NCBI RefSeq assembly: GCF_007827455.1
Contig: NZ_VISM01000001.1
Span: 620,001 to 684,000 of the forward strand
Direction of reading: 5' to 3'
Length of the DNA: 64,000 nucleotides
Source: Lutibacter sp. Hel_I_33_5
Lineage (GTDB): Bacteria > Bacteroidota > Bacteroidia > Flavobacteriales > Flavobacteriaceae
Positions 53,717 through 62,313 of the stretch are shown piece by piece. A program made the position numbers and the translations under genes. Numbering within the stretch: position 1 is the first letter of the stretch; each line of letters starts with the position of its first letter. Under the pieces are notes generated by a model. The model made no database searches. It worked only from the letters and a program-made list of their open reading frames with translations, and had not been told where the DNA came from.

Positions 53717-56209
53717 TTATTCTTTTATTATTTTCCTTGTAATTATTTGATTTTCAGAGTTAATTCTTAAAAAATATATTCCTGAAGAAAATTCAGAAGT
53801 ATCAATCTTATGATTTCTTAATGATTTTTCTTTAGAGAAATACACTAGTTTTCCATCTAAAGAAAATAGCCTAATTTCTGCTTTAGTATTTAAATCAGTT
53901 ACAATATTTAAACTTTTACTAACTGGATTAGGGTATGCACTAATTTTCTTATCAAGTAAATTAGAATCCTCAGTAGATAGTGTTACACCGAATAAAGGTA
54001 TTCTCCATACACCTCTTCCCCAAGTACCTGCATATAATTTAGATTCTGCAGTATTAATTGTAAGGTCATTGATACTAACATTTGGTATAAGGTTTGAATA
54101 ATTTTGCCAGCTAGACAATGTATTATCAATATAATAAATTCCATAACTCATACCAACATACAAACCATCTTTGGCATTATCTTGCCATGCTAATACATTA
54201 GCTGAAAAACTTGGTAAACCAGTTTTTTTAGCATTCCAAGTAACACCGCCATCTGTACTTATAAATATCATATCCTGATGCGTTGTTGCGATTGCTATTT
54301 TATTTGCATCCTTTGGGTGTACTTTTACATCAATAATAAAACCTGATGGAATAGTAGTAACCTCAGTCCAATCTCCACTACTACCTCCTGTAGTCGTTTT
54401 AAATAATTTTTCTCCAATAACTGCATAAATAGTTTTATTATCGGTTGGAGCAATCGCTAATAGATCTAATTTAGTGCCAAAATCTTGAGAAATTGAACTC
54501 CAAGAATCCGATCCATCAATAGATTTAAATACTTGTTCATATCCTATATAAATAGTTTCGTTTTCTGTTGGATCTGGTATAAAAGGAGTTATAAAATTAC
54601 CTTTACCTGTAGGAGAGGTAAAAGTACCATCTAAATTATCTGCTCCATCTGTAGTCTTAACCACCCCTCCTTCTTGCGTTGTACCATAAATTATGTTACT
54701 ATTGGTATTATGAAAAAAAGAAGGACCTCCATCTGCACCAAACCAATTTTTCCAAGTAGAGTTTATATAAGAAGTTGTTCCATTATCTTGTGAACCTCCT
54801 GTAACCTTAGAGGTTGCATCTTGAAAAACACCAATTTTATAAAACTGATGAATTCCCATCCCTGTAGTTAAATCTTTATAATAAGTATTATTAATTGCTC
54901 CTGCAGGATCATTTGCAACATAAACACCTCCATCACTTACTACAAACAATTCATTTCCATAATAAAGCACATCGTCTATATCTGCATGGCAATACCCTAA
55001 ATCCGTAACTGTACTGTCATATGCCCAATGAGCAGTCATTGTAAATGTTGTTCCCCCATCTAATGATCTATATGGATTGATTCCAGCTATATGAACCTCA
55101 TTACTATTTGTTGTAGAAACAGCTATTGCCATATCTCTTGGAGCTTGACCTCTTGTATCTGTTCCTTCTATTGATGAACCGAAGTAGTTTTTACCTGTAT
55201 GATCTTTTTTGGTAAAAATTGCTCCTGAATCTGAGGAAGCATAAAAACCGTTAAATACGCCATTTTTTTCTTCAATTACATAAACTATAGATGCATTATG
55301 TGGTGAAACACCAACTTGTTTTAAACCCTCATTATCAAAACCTGAAATTACAGACCAAGTAGCTCCTCCATCTGTAGATTTATTAAAGTTTTTACCCGTA
55401 GCATAAATTGTATTATAATCACCTGGTTTAAACTCAACATCTAATCCATCAGTATCCGTGGTTACTTTAGTCCAATTATCTCCAGAATCAATAGATTTAT
55501 AAATACCAAAACCTTGTCCAGTAGCAAATAGTATTTTTGGATCATTAGGATTAATTATAATTTTAGTAACATCTCCTCCTTCAATATTTTGAGTTTTAGA
55601 CCATATAGTACCGCTATTTGTAGATTTATAAATTTCTCCATTAATACCTCCCCAATAATACGTACTTGAAATTGTTGGATGAATAGCTAAAGAATATACA
55701 TCCATGCTGGTAAAGTTATCAGATAAAGGAGTCCAAGTTCCTCCTTTATCAATAGTTCTCCATACACCGCCAGAATGTGCTCCAATTATCATATGATTAG
55801 CATCATTAGGATCAATTGCTATGTGGGTAATTCTTCCTATACCTGGGTTATAACCTGTTGTAACAGTAACATTAGTTGGCCCTAATTGTTCCCAACTATT
55901 TACAGCCAATCTAGAAGATTTTGATTCTAAGTTTAATTCTGCATTATACCTTTTAAGTTCATTGATATAAAAAGAATTCCTTTTAACAAATCCATTTTCA
56001 TCAACTTTCCGTTTAGCATTATATTCCCATCTCTTGTACTGTTTATAACCTGTACCTCTTCCTTCTCCTTTAATTGAGAAATAATTATTTGCTTCTTTTT
56101 GAATTTCTTTAAAGGTAAAAGTTCCTTTGGATATCATTTTTTTATACTCTTGTCCATAAGAAATTGAACAAACAAAAAGTACAAGTGGGAAAATGTATTT
56201 TTTAATCAT
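53717..56209 (-). CDS. Secreted BNR/sortilin-like repeat protein with T9SS sorting domain
   Basis: Signal peptide to residue 20. Residues about 100-740 contain many repeats of the form ...S.DGG.TW..... (for example RTIDKGGTWTPLSDN, KSTNSGTIWSKT, KTTDGADN), the VPS10/BNR propeller type. The last 75 residues are a type A type-IX secretion sorting domain (YPNPVSKSLNIVTDLNTKAEIRLFSLDGKLVY...GIYFLRI). It should be exported across the outer membrane and anchored or released. The substrate or ligand is unknown. Single gene. Confidence 0.88.
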   Translation of the reverse strand: MIKKYIFPLVLFVCSISYGQEYKKMISKGTFTFKEIQKEANNYFSIKGEGRGTGYKQYKRWEYNAKRKVDENGFVKRNSFYINELKRYNAELNLESKSSRLAVNSWEQLGPTNVTVTTGYNPGIGRITHIAIDPNDANHMIIGAHSGGVWRTIDKGGTWTPLSDNFTSMDVYSLAIHPTISSTYYWGGINGEIYKSTNSGTIWSKTQNIEGGDVTKIIINPNDPKILFATGQGFGIYKSIDSGDNWTKVTTDTDGLDVEFKPGDYNTIYATGKNFNKSTDGGATWSVISGFDNEGLKQVGVSPHNASIVYVIEEKNGVFNGFYASSDSGAIFTKKDHTGKNYFGSSIEGTDTRGQAPRDMAIAVSTTNSNEVHIAGINPYRSLDGGTTFTMTAHWAYDSTVTDLGYCHADIDDVLYYGNELFVVSDGGVYVANDPAGAINNTYYKDLTTGMGIHQFYKIGVFQDATSKVTGGSQDNGTTSYINSTWKNWFGADGGPSFFHNTNSNIIYGTTQEGGVVKTTDGADNLDGTFTSPTGKGNFITPFIPDPTENETIYIGYEQVFKSIDGSDSWSSISQDFGTKLDLLAIAPTDNKTIYAVIGEKLFKTTTGGSSGDWTEVTTIPSGFIIDVKVHPKDANKIAIATTHQDMIFISTDGGVTWNAKKTGLPSFSANVLAWQDNAKDGLYVGMSYGIYYIDNTLSSWQNYSNLIPNVSINDLTINTAESKLYAGTWGRGVWRIPLFGVTLSTEDSNLLDKKISAYPNPVSKSLNIVTDLNTKAEIRLFSLDGKLVYFSKEKSLRNHKIDTSEFSSGIYFLRINSENQIITRKIIKE

Positions 56210-56261
56210 TGTAGTATATTTAATTAGTTACGGTAAAAGTACTTAAATTTATTCTAGCCCT

Positions 56262-57620
56262 TTACATAGCACTTATAATATCATATTTTGTAATTATATG
56301 ATGCTTACCATTTTCTAAATCAACTAAAACAGCTGGGTTTTCCTTGGTGATTAATTTAGAAACCTCTTCAATTCCTGCTGATTTTTTCACAATAGGAAAC
56401 GCTGCTCCCATGACTTCTTTTATGGGTTTATCCGCAATATCTTTATCAGCAATAAAACTATGCAATAAATCAGATTCATCTACAGATCCAACAAATCCAT
56501 TAGCGTCTCTAACTGGAATTTGAGATATTTTAAAATCACGCATTCTTTCAATGGCATGAGAAACTAATTCTTCTGTTTGTAAAGTTACCATAGATTTGTC
56601 AACATGACTTTTTATTAAATCTGCAGCGGTTGTTACTTCTTCTTCAAGGAAACCTCTATCTCGCATCCAATCATCATTAAACATTTTACCCACATACCTA
56701 CTTCCATGGTCATGAAATAACACCACAACGACATCATCTTTTGTAAAATGCTCTTTTAATTGTAACAAGCCTTTAATAGCCGAACCTGCAGAATTACCTA
56801 CAAAAATCCCTTCTTCTTTGGCAATTTTACGTGTATAAACTGCCGCATCTTTATCTGTTACTTTTGTAAACCCATCTATTAAAGAAAAATCTACGTTTTT
56901 AGGTAAAATATCTTCTCCAATTCCTTCTGTGATGTAAGGATAAATTTCGTTCTCATCAAAAATACCAGTTTCATGATATTTTTTAAAAACTGAACCATAC
57001 GTATCTACGCCCCAAATTTTAATATTCGGATTTTTCTCTTTTAAGTATTTAGCTGTTCCAGAAACAGTTCCACCAGTACCTACACCAACAACAAAGTGGG
57101 TGATTTTACCATCTGTTTGTTCCCAAATTTCTGGTGCAGTTTGTTCATAATGCGCTACAGCATTTGACGGATTATCATATTGATTTACATACCAAGAATT
57201 TGGTGTTTCTTTCCCTAATCGTTTAGATACTGAATAATATGACCTTGGATCATCTGGTTCTACATTTGTTGGACAAACCACAACCTCAGCTCCAACAGCA
57301 CGTAAAATATCCATTTTTTCTTTGGATTGCTTATCAGAAATAACAAAAATACATTTGTAACCTTTTACAATAGCTGCTAATGCTAAACCCATCCCTGTAT
57401 TTCCAGAAGTACCTTCAATAATTGTTCCTCCTGGTTTTAAACGTCCATCAGCTTCTGCATCTTCAATCATTTTTAACGCCATTCTATCTTTTACAGAATT
57501 TCCTGGGTTAAATGTTTCTACTTTTGCTAACACTAAAGCATCCACTTCTTTTGTTACAGAATTTAAGCGAACCATTGGTGTATTACCAATAGTTTCCAAT
57601 ATATTTTTTGCGTAATTCAT
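56262..57620 (-). CDS. Cystathionine beta-synthase-like PLP enzyme with CBS pair
   Basis: 452 residues. The PLP Lys is Lys44 in NPGNSVKDR; EGTSGNTGMGLA and VGVGTGGTVSGTAKYLK form the cofactor pocket, as in cysteine synthase/cystathionine beta-synthase. A C-terminal tandem CBS domain pair (about 325-450, MVTLQTEELVSHAIERMRDFKISQIPVRD) may bind an adenosyl ligand. It joins serine or acetylserine with a thiol. I start at ATG 57620 (MNYAKNILETIGNTPMVRL); ATG 57626 is two codons earlier. Confidence 0.9.
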   Translation of the reverse strand: MNYAKNILETIGNTPMVRLNSVTKEVDALVLAKVETFNPGNSVKDRMALKMIEDAEADGRLKPGGTIIEGTSGNTGMGLALAAIVKGYKCIFVISDKQSKEKMDILRAVGAEVVVCPTNVEPDDPRSYYSVSKRLGKETPNSWYVNQYDNPSNAVAHYEQTAPEIWEQTDGKITHFVVGVGTGGTVSGTAKYLKEKNPNIKIWGVDTYGSVFKKYHETGIFDENEIYPYITEGIGEDILPKNVDFSLIDGFTKVTDKDAAVYTRKIAKEEGIFVGNSAGSAIKGLLQLKEHFTKDDVVVVLFHDHGSRYVGKMFNDDWMRDRGFLEEEVTTAADLIKSHVDKSMVTLQTEELVSHAIERMRDFKISQIPVRDANGFVGSVDESDLLHSFIADKDIADKPIKEVMGAAFPIVKKSAGIEEVSKLITKENPAVLVDLENGKHHIITKYDIISAM

Positions 57621-57743
57621 CGTCATATTTTGATGAAACAAAGTAACGAAATAAAATAGATAAATTATGAAGTTATGGAAATTTTGATGTAAAATCAATT
57701 AATCAAATAAAATTAACCTCTCAAAAACTTAATAAATTATTAA

Positions 57744-58979
57744 TTATGCAAATTTGATTGATTTGACTGGGAGTATTTTTGTAATTATATAAGAAGGTAT
57801 TACAAGCATTACAAAACATAAAACCAATGTTCCAAGATTTAAAAGTAGAATATACCCTATATTAAAATACACAGGAATCTTAGTTACATAATAGGTTTCT
57901 GGATCTAAAGAAATTATTCCAAATTGTTTTTGAGTCATTAGTAGAACGAATGCTATTATATTTCCCCAAAACAATCCTTTTAAAATTAAATAGGCAGCAT
58001 TATATAAAAATATTTTTCTAACACTGGTATCATTAGAACCTAATGCCTTTAAAATACCAATCATTTGCACTCTTTCTAAAATCATCACTAACAAAGCGGT
58101 AATCATATTAATACTAGCCACTAAAATCATAATTCCAATAATAAACCACACATTATTATTGGTTAGTTTTATCCAATCAAAAATTGCAGGATTATTACCA
58201 ACAATAGTCATGCTATTTAATGTTGAACCAATTGAACTGTAGACTTCGTTTCCTTTTTGTTTTAACTCATCAAAATCATCAATCAATACCTCAAAACCTC
58301 CAACTTGATTTTCGTTCCATTTATTTAATCGTTGTACTTCTCTAATATCTCCAAGAATAACTGAACCATCAAATTGAGCAAAACCAGTATCATAAACACC
58401 AACAATAACTTGCTTTCTTTTACTTGGTAAGGATTTTCTAGAGTCTTTTAAAAAGTATGTATTGATAGTATCATTCAATTTTAAACTTAAACGATTCATA
58501 ATAGTTTTAGAAACTAATATTTCCCTACAACGCTCTAAATTTAAATTCGGAATTCTACCTTCTTTTAAATAACTCTTAAAAAAAGACCAATCATAATCGG
58601 TAGAAACACCTTTCATTAAAATACCTTCAAAATCAGTTTCTGTTCTTATAATCCCTCCTCTACTTGCAACTATTTGTACATTTTTAATACCGCTGATATC
58701 TTTAAACGCTGGATAGAAATCTTGATTTTTATCAATCGGACTTGTAGAAACATCAGAATTATTATTATCATAATTCATAATTTGAATATGACCTTTAAAA
58801 CCAGCCATTTTATCACGAATTTTATGCTGAAAACCATCACCAACAGTAACCGCAATCATCATAATAATAAAACCTAAAGCAATTGCAGTGATTGCAATTT
58901 TTATTATTGGCGATGAAATGCTATTTTTATACTCTTTGCCAGCAATGATGCGTTTGGCTATAAATAACTCGTAATTCAA
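57744..58979 (-). CDS. ABC transporter permease, LolC/LolE-like
   Basis: 411 residues: an N-terminal helix (about 28-48, IKIAITAIALGFIIMMIAVTVG), a large extracytoplasmic domain (about 50-270) and three C-terminal helices with the FtsX-type loop MILERVQMIGILKALGSNDTSVRKIF. That is the MacB/LolC/E fold of lipoprotein-releasing permeases. The start is TTG at 58979 (NYELFIAKRIIAGKEYKNS); no ATG fits better. No ATPase gene is adjacent. Divergent from the NamZ gene with 5 bases between the two start codons. Confidence 0.87.
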   Translation of the reverse strand: MNYELFIAKRIIAGKEYKNSISSPIIKIAITAIALGFIIMMIAVTVGDGFQHKIRDKMAGFKGHIQIMNYDNNNSDVSTSPIDKNQDFYPAFKDISGIKNVQIVASRGGIIRTETDFEGILMKGVSTDYDWSFFKSYLKEGRIPNLNLERCREILVSKTIMNRLSLKLNDTINTYFLKDSRKSLPSKRKQVIVGVYDTGFAQFDGSVILGDIREVQRLNKWNENQVGGFEVLIDDFDELKQKGNEVYSSIGSTLNSMTIVGNNPAIFDWIKLTNNNVWFIIGIMILVASINMITALLVMILERVQMIGILKALGSNDTSVRKIFLYNAAYLILKGLFWGNIIAFVLLMTQKQFGIISLDPETYYVTKIPVYFNIGYILLLNLGTLVLCFVMLVIPSYIITKILPVKSIKFA

Positions 58980-58984
58980 TCTTT

Positions 58985-60229
58985 ATGAAATTAAGTAGAT
59001 TCAAAAGTACATATTTATTATTGTTTTTATTGATGAATTTTCAGCTGATTTCTTGTGCGCAGAAGACAAAAGGTCAAAGATTAAAGGTGAAAAGTGAAAG
59101 TTTAAAAACAGAAAAACCTAAAATTAAAACTGGTGCGGAAAGAACAAACCTTTATTTGAATATTTTAAAAGGAAAAATTGTTGCTGTGGTGGCGAATCAG
59201 ACTTCGGTTATTTTTAGAGAAGTAAGAAACAGCAAGAAAAAAGCAAAACATTTAGTAGATACTCTTTTAGCTTTAAATATTAATTTGAAAAAAGTTTTTT
59301 CTCCAGAACATGGTTTCAGAGGAAAAGCTGATGCCGGCGCTCATGTAGATGATGGGATTGACACAAAAACTGGATTGCCTATTTTATCACTCCATGGAAA
59401 AAACAAAAAACCTACTAAAGATCAATTAAAAGGTATTGATATCGTTGTTTTTGATATTCAAGATGTTGGCGTACGTTTTTACACCTACATTTCTACTTTA
59501 CATTATGTTATGGAAGCTTGTGCAGAAGCAGGAATTCCTGTGATAGTTTTAGACAGACCAAACCCTAACGGACATTATGTTGACGGACCCGTTTTAGAAC
59601 CTAAACATTCAAGTTTTGTTGGTAAACACCCTGTTCCTGTTGTTTATGGAATGACGATTGGCGAATACGGACACATGATTAACGGCGAAAATTGGTTAGC
59701 AAATAGTGTTCAATGTGATTTAACTGTTATTCGATTAGCAAATTACACACACAAAACTACTTATAGTTTACCGATAAAACCTTCACCGAATTTACCAAAT
59801 GATAAAAGTATAAACCTCTATCCTAGTTTAGGTTTTTTTGAAGGCACAACTATAAACGCTGGTAGAGGAACAAGTACTCAATTTCAAATGTATGGTGCAC
59901 CTTTTTTTAAGGAAACTAAATTTAGCTATACACCAAAAGCTAATGAAGGTGCTAAATACCCAAAACACAAAAACAAACTTTGTAACGGTATAGATTTACG
60001 TACTAATAAACATTTAAGTCGTTTAGACTTATCATTTTTGAAAGATGCCTATAAACGAACTCCAATAAAAGAAAAATTCTTCGGAAAAACATTTACAATT
60101 CATGCAGGTACTAAAAAACTACAACAACAAATTGAGCAAGGTTTAACAGAATCTCAAATTAGAAGAACTTGGACTAAAGATTTGAAAGCGTTTAAGAAAG
60201 TTAGAAAGAAGTATTTGATTTATGAGTAA
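58985..60229 (+). CDS. namZ: NamZ-type exo-beta-N-acetylmuramidase lipoprotein (DUF1343)
   Basis: The lipobox ends at Cys24 (LISC). The DUF1343 domain has NILKGKIVAVVANQTSVI, KKVFSPEHGFRGKADAGAHVDD, DIQDVGVRFYTYISTLHYVMEA and DRPNPNGHYVDGPVLE. This family was identified as exo-N-acetylmuramidase NamZ, which releases MurNAc from peptidoglycan fragments. It acts in the periplasm. The linker after the lipid site (about residues 28-42) is encoded by short AAAGGTGAAAAGT-like repeats. A palindromic element starts right after its stop. Confidence 0.88.
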   Translation: MKLSRFKSTYLLLFLLMNFQLISCAQKTKGQRLKVKSESLKTEKPKIKTGAERTNLYLNILKGKIVAVVANQTSVIFREVRNSKKKAKHLVDTLLALNINLKKVFSPEHGFRGKADAGAHVDDGIDTKTGLPILSLHGKNKKPTKDQLKGIDIVVFDIQDVGVRFYTYISTLHYVMEACAEAGIPVIVLDRPNPNGHYVDGPVLEPKHSSFVGKHPVPVVYGMTIGEYGHMINGENWLANSVQCDLTVIRLANYTHKTTYSLPIKPSPNLPNDKSINLYPSLGFFEGTTINAGRGTSTQFQMYGAPFFKETKFSYTPKANEGAKYPKHKNKLCNGIDLRTNKHLSRLDLSFLKDAYKRTPIKEKFFGKTFTIHAGTKKLQQQIEQGLTESQIRRTWTKDLKAFKKVRKKYLIYE

Positions 60230-60257
60230 TTGTCATTCCTGCAAAGGCAGGAATCCA
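60230..60257. repeat. Left inverted arm flanking the GIY-YIG gene
   Basis: TTGTCATTCCTGC, two bases AA, then AGGCAGGAATCCA. It starts on the base after the NamZ stop and is itself palindromic (ATTCCTGC/GCAGGAAT). It matches 26 of 28 bases of the inverse of 60589-60616. Confidence 0.85.
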
Positions 60258-60271
60258 GACTTCAAAAATAC

Positions 60272-60586
60272 ATGAAAACAATCCATCAATATTATGTTTA
60301 TATTTTAGCAAGCAAGATTAGAGGAACATTATATATTGGTGTAACTAATGATTTACAAAGAAGAGTTTACGAACACAAAATGGGAATCAAAAAAGGTTTC
60401 ACTCAAAAGTATAACGTAAGTAAACTAATGTATTTTGAGACATTTCAAAGCATTGAAGAAGCAATTACAAGAGAAAGTAATATGAAGAAATGGAAACGTG
60501 ACTGGAAAATAAAACTGATTGAAAAAGACAACATAAAATGGTTAGATTTACCTAAAGATTGGTATGATAACATTTTAAAGGATTAG
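60272..60586 (+). CDS. GIY-YIG nuclease domain protein
   Basis: 104 residues from the ATG at 60272; an in-frame TTG at 60230 lies inside the repeat and is rejected. The GIY-YIG core is YYVYIL (7-12) with LYIGVT (20-25), followed by NDLQRRVYEHK (catalytic Arg/His region, 26-36) and the acidic REL-like RESNMKKWKRDWKIKLIE. This is the small single-domain family common in bacteria with many copies. Nuclease activity is inferred. It lies between two inverted palindromic arms, forming a 387-bp unit. Confidence 0.85.
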   Translation: MKTIHQYYVYILASKIRGTLYIGVTNDLQRRVYEHKMGIKKGFTQKYNVSKLMYFETFQSIEEAITRESNMKKWKRDWKIKLIEKDNIKWLDLPKDWYDNILKD

Positions 60587-60588
60587 TT

Positions 60589-60616
60589 TGGATTCCTGCC
60601 TACGCAGGAATGACAA
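60589..60616. repeat. Right inverted arm flanking the GIY-YIG gene
   Basis: On the minus strand it reads TTGTCATTCCTGC, GT, AGGCAGGAATCCA, two substitutions away from the left arm. It begins 2 bases after the GIY-YIG stop. No further gene is seen up to 60756. Confidence 0.85.
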
Positions 60617-60756
60617 AAAAAAGTAGTTGACATACCTAATCGTAAGTTTTCATAGACAATTCAACTTTTTCTATTTCTTTGTTAAAAAAGCAGGAAGTCA
60701 TTGTAGTATAAAGTACTGTCTGGTCTTTTGTACTTAGTTTTATAAGCAATCATTCG

Positions 60757-61587
60757 CTACTCCAAATTAGTCGGTTTCCTATATCCTTGAAAGGGTTGTT
60801 TTAATAATTCTTTTAAAGAAGAGTTTGTTGCTTCATCTGGAAAAGTATCAACACCATAATTAATTTTTTCTCTATCTAATTCTAAGTAGGTTCCAAAAAT
60901 TCTATCCCAAATAGAAAAGATATTTCCGTAATTAGAATCTGTATACGGCAACATATTATGATGATGCACTTTATGCATATCTGGCGAAACCAATACAAAA
61001 CTAATTAACTTATCAATCTTCCTCGGCATTTTAAGATTAGCATGCGTAAACTGAGTAGAAATTAACGAACAAGATTGATACAACATAACAATTCCAATGG
61101 GTGTTCCTACTAGAAAAATACCTAATAAGGTAAATGTAAAACGGATAACACTTTCTATTGGATGATGTCTATTCGCCGTAGTAGTATCAACTTTATGATC
61201 TGTGTGATGTACCAAATGCACCATCCATAAAGGTTTTACTTTGTGCTCTGTAAAATGCGCTAAGTACGCTCCGAAAAAATCTAAGAAAACAACACCTAAA
61301 ACCACATACAACCACAAAGGCATTTCTGGTAACCAATTAATTAATCCAAAATTATTGACTTGTACCCAATCTGCAGTTTGTAGTAATAAAAACGCCAATG
61401 CAAAATTTATGATAATGGTTGTTGCTGTAAAAAACAGATTCGGAAAGGCATGTTTCCATTTTTTATATTTAAAATTAAATAGCGGTAATGCACCCTCTAA
61501 AAGCCAGAAAAAAGTAATTCCTCCAACAACAATAGCTGCTCTATGTGGCGAGGGTATATTCTCAAAATAATGTATGATTGTTTCCAA
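60757..61587 (-). CDS. Sterol desaturase / fatty acid hydroxylase family protein
   Basis: 276 residues, four to five membrane helices. The di-iron His boxes are HFTEH, HLVHHTDHKVDTTTANRHHP and HKVHHHNMLPYTDSNYGNIFSIWDRIFGTY. This is the integral-membrane hydroxylase superfamily, which oxidises lipid alkyl chains or sterol-like rings with O2. The start is TTG at 61587 (ETIIHYFENIPSPHR). The gap to the upstream YkgJ gene contains a degenerate two-armed repeat. Confidence 0.88.
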   Translation of the reverse strand: METIIHYFENIPSPHRAAIVVGGITFFWLLEGALPLFNFKYKKWKHAFPNLFFTATTIIINFALAFLLLQTADWVQVNNFGLINWLPEMPLWLYVVLGVVFLDFFGAYLAHFTEHKVKPLWMVHLVHHTDHKVDTTTANRHHPIESVIRFTFTLLGIFLVGTPIGIVMLYQSCSLISTQFTHANLKMPRKIDKLISFVLVSPDMHKVHHHNMLPYTDSNYGNIFSIWDRIFGTYLELDREKINYGVDTFPDEATNSSLKELLKQPFQGYRKPTNLE

Positions 61588-61622
61588 GTTGATGTATTTT
61601 TTCTAAAAATAGAAAAAATGTT

Positions 61623-61695
61623 GGTCATGGCGAACAAAGTGAAGCAATCTTTTTAAAAGGATACTACGATTTTTTAAAAATTCTTGCAGTGACAA
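61623..61695. repeat. Degenerate two-armed element (GCGAAC...GAAGCAATCT type)
   Basis: The left arm GGTCATGGCGAACAAAGTGA and then AGCAATCT (61623-61650) faces TTGCAGTGACA at 61685-61695. On the minus strand the latter begins 4 bases after the YkgJ stop. About 34 bases separate the arms. It resembles 26585-26668. Confidence 0.5.
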
Positions 61696-61698
61696 TTC

Positions 61699-62223
61699 TT
61701 AACTTCTTCTCTTCTTAACCTTCCCTTCTATTGGCATTCGCTTTTTTAAAGCTTCAACAATATTATAAGCAGCTGGACAAACTGCAGTATTCTCTATAGT
61801 TAAGTTTGTAATCTGACTAAACTTTTTTCTATTCGTATGCGGATATTCTGCACACGCTTTAGGTCTCACATTATAAATAAAACAGGTATTATCAGATTCA
61901 TCTAAAAAAGTACAAGGAGCAGATTTTAAAACCATAAAATCATCTTCATCACGTTCTAAATATTGCTTTTCAAAAGCAGATACTTTCATTTTTAAATGTT
62001 TAGAAATACGCTCTATATCTACATTTGTAAAGATTGGACTAGTCGTTTTACAACAATTCCCGCAGTCTAAACAATCCGTTTTTTTAAATTCTTCTTCATG
62101 CAATTCTTGCATGACATAATCTAAGTTTTTAGGAGTTCGTTTTTTTAATCTAGCAAAATATTTCTGATTCTCTTTTTTAACATCTGCCGCTAATTTTGGT
62201 AGTTCTTCTAAACGTTTTTCCAT
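61699..62223 (-). CDS. YkgJ-family Cys-cluster protein
   Basis: 174 residues. The Cys cluster is CLDCGNCCKTTSPIF (about 56-70), then CTFLDESDNTCFIYNVRPKACAEYPHT and a further Cys in NTAVCPAAY. This is the YkgJ (Fe/Zn cluster, PF03692) family. Cytoplasmic; no activity is established for it. The ATG at 62221-62223 is the clear start. Divergent from argS with 90 bases between the starts. Confidence 0.88.
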   Translation of the reverse strand: MEKRLEELPKLAADVKKENQKYFARLKKRTPKNLDYVMQELHEEEFKKTDCLDCGNCCKTTSPIFTNVDIERISKHLKMKVSAFEKQYLERDEDDFMVLKSAPCTFLDESDNTCFIYNVRPKACAEYPHTNRKKFSQITNLTIENTAVCPAAYNIVEALKKRMPIEGKVKKRRS

Positions 62224-62283
62224 ACAGCAAATTTAGCTATAAATTCTAAGGAAAAATCATTCAAAAAAAACAAATAAAATATG

Positions 62284-62291
62284 TAATTTTG
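62284..62291 (+). promoter_or_regulatory. TAnnTTTG box upstream of argS
   Basis: TAATTTTG matches the consensus and ends 22 bases before the argS ATG. The TTG partner is not clear. Confidence 0.5.
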
Positions 62292-62313
62292 CACTTCAAT
62301 TTTAATTGATAAA

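Noticed and set aside
60230..60271. 14-residue N-terminal extension of the GIY-YIG protein from a TTG
   Set aside because: It is encoded by the inverted repeat arm; the ATG at 60272 starts the conserved domain.
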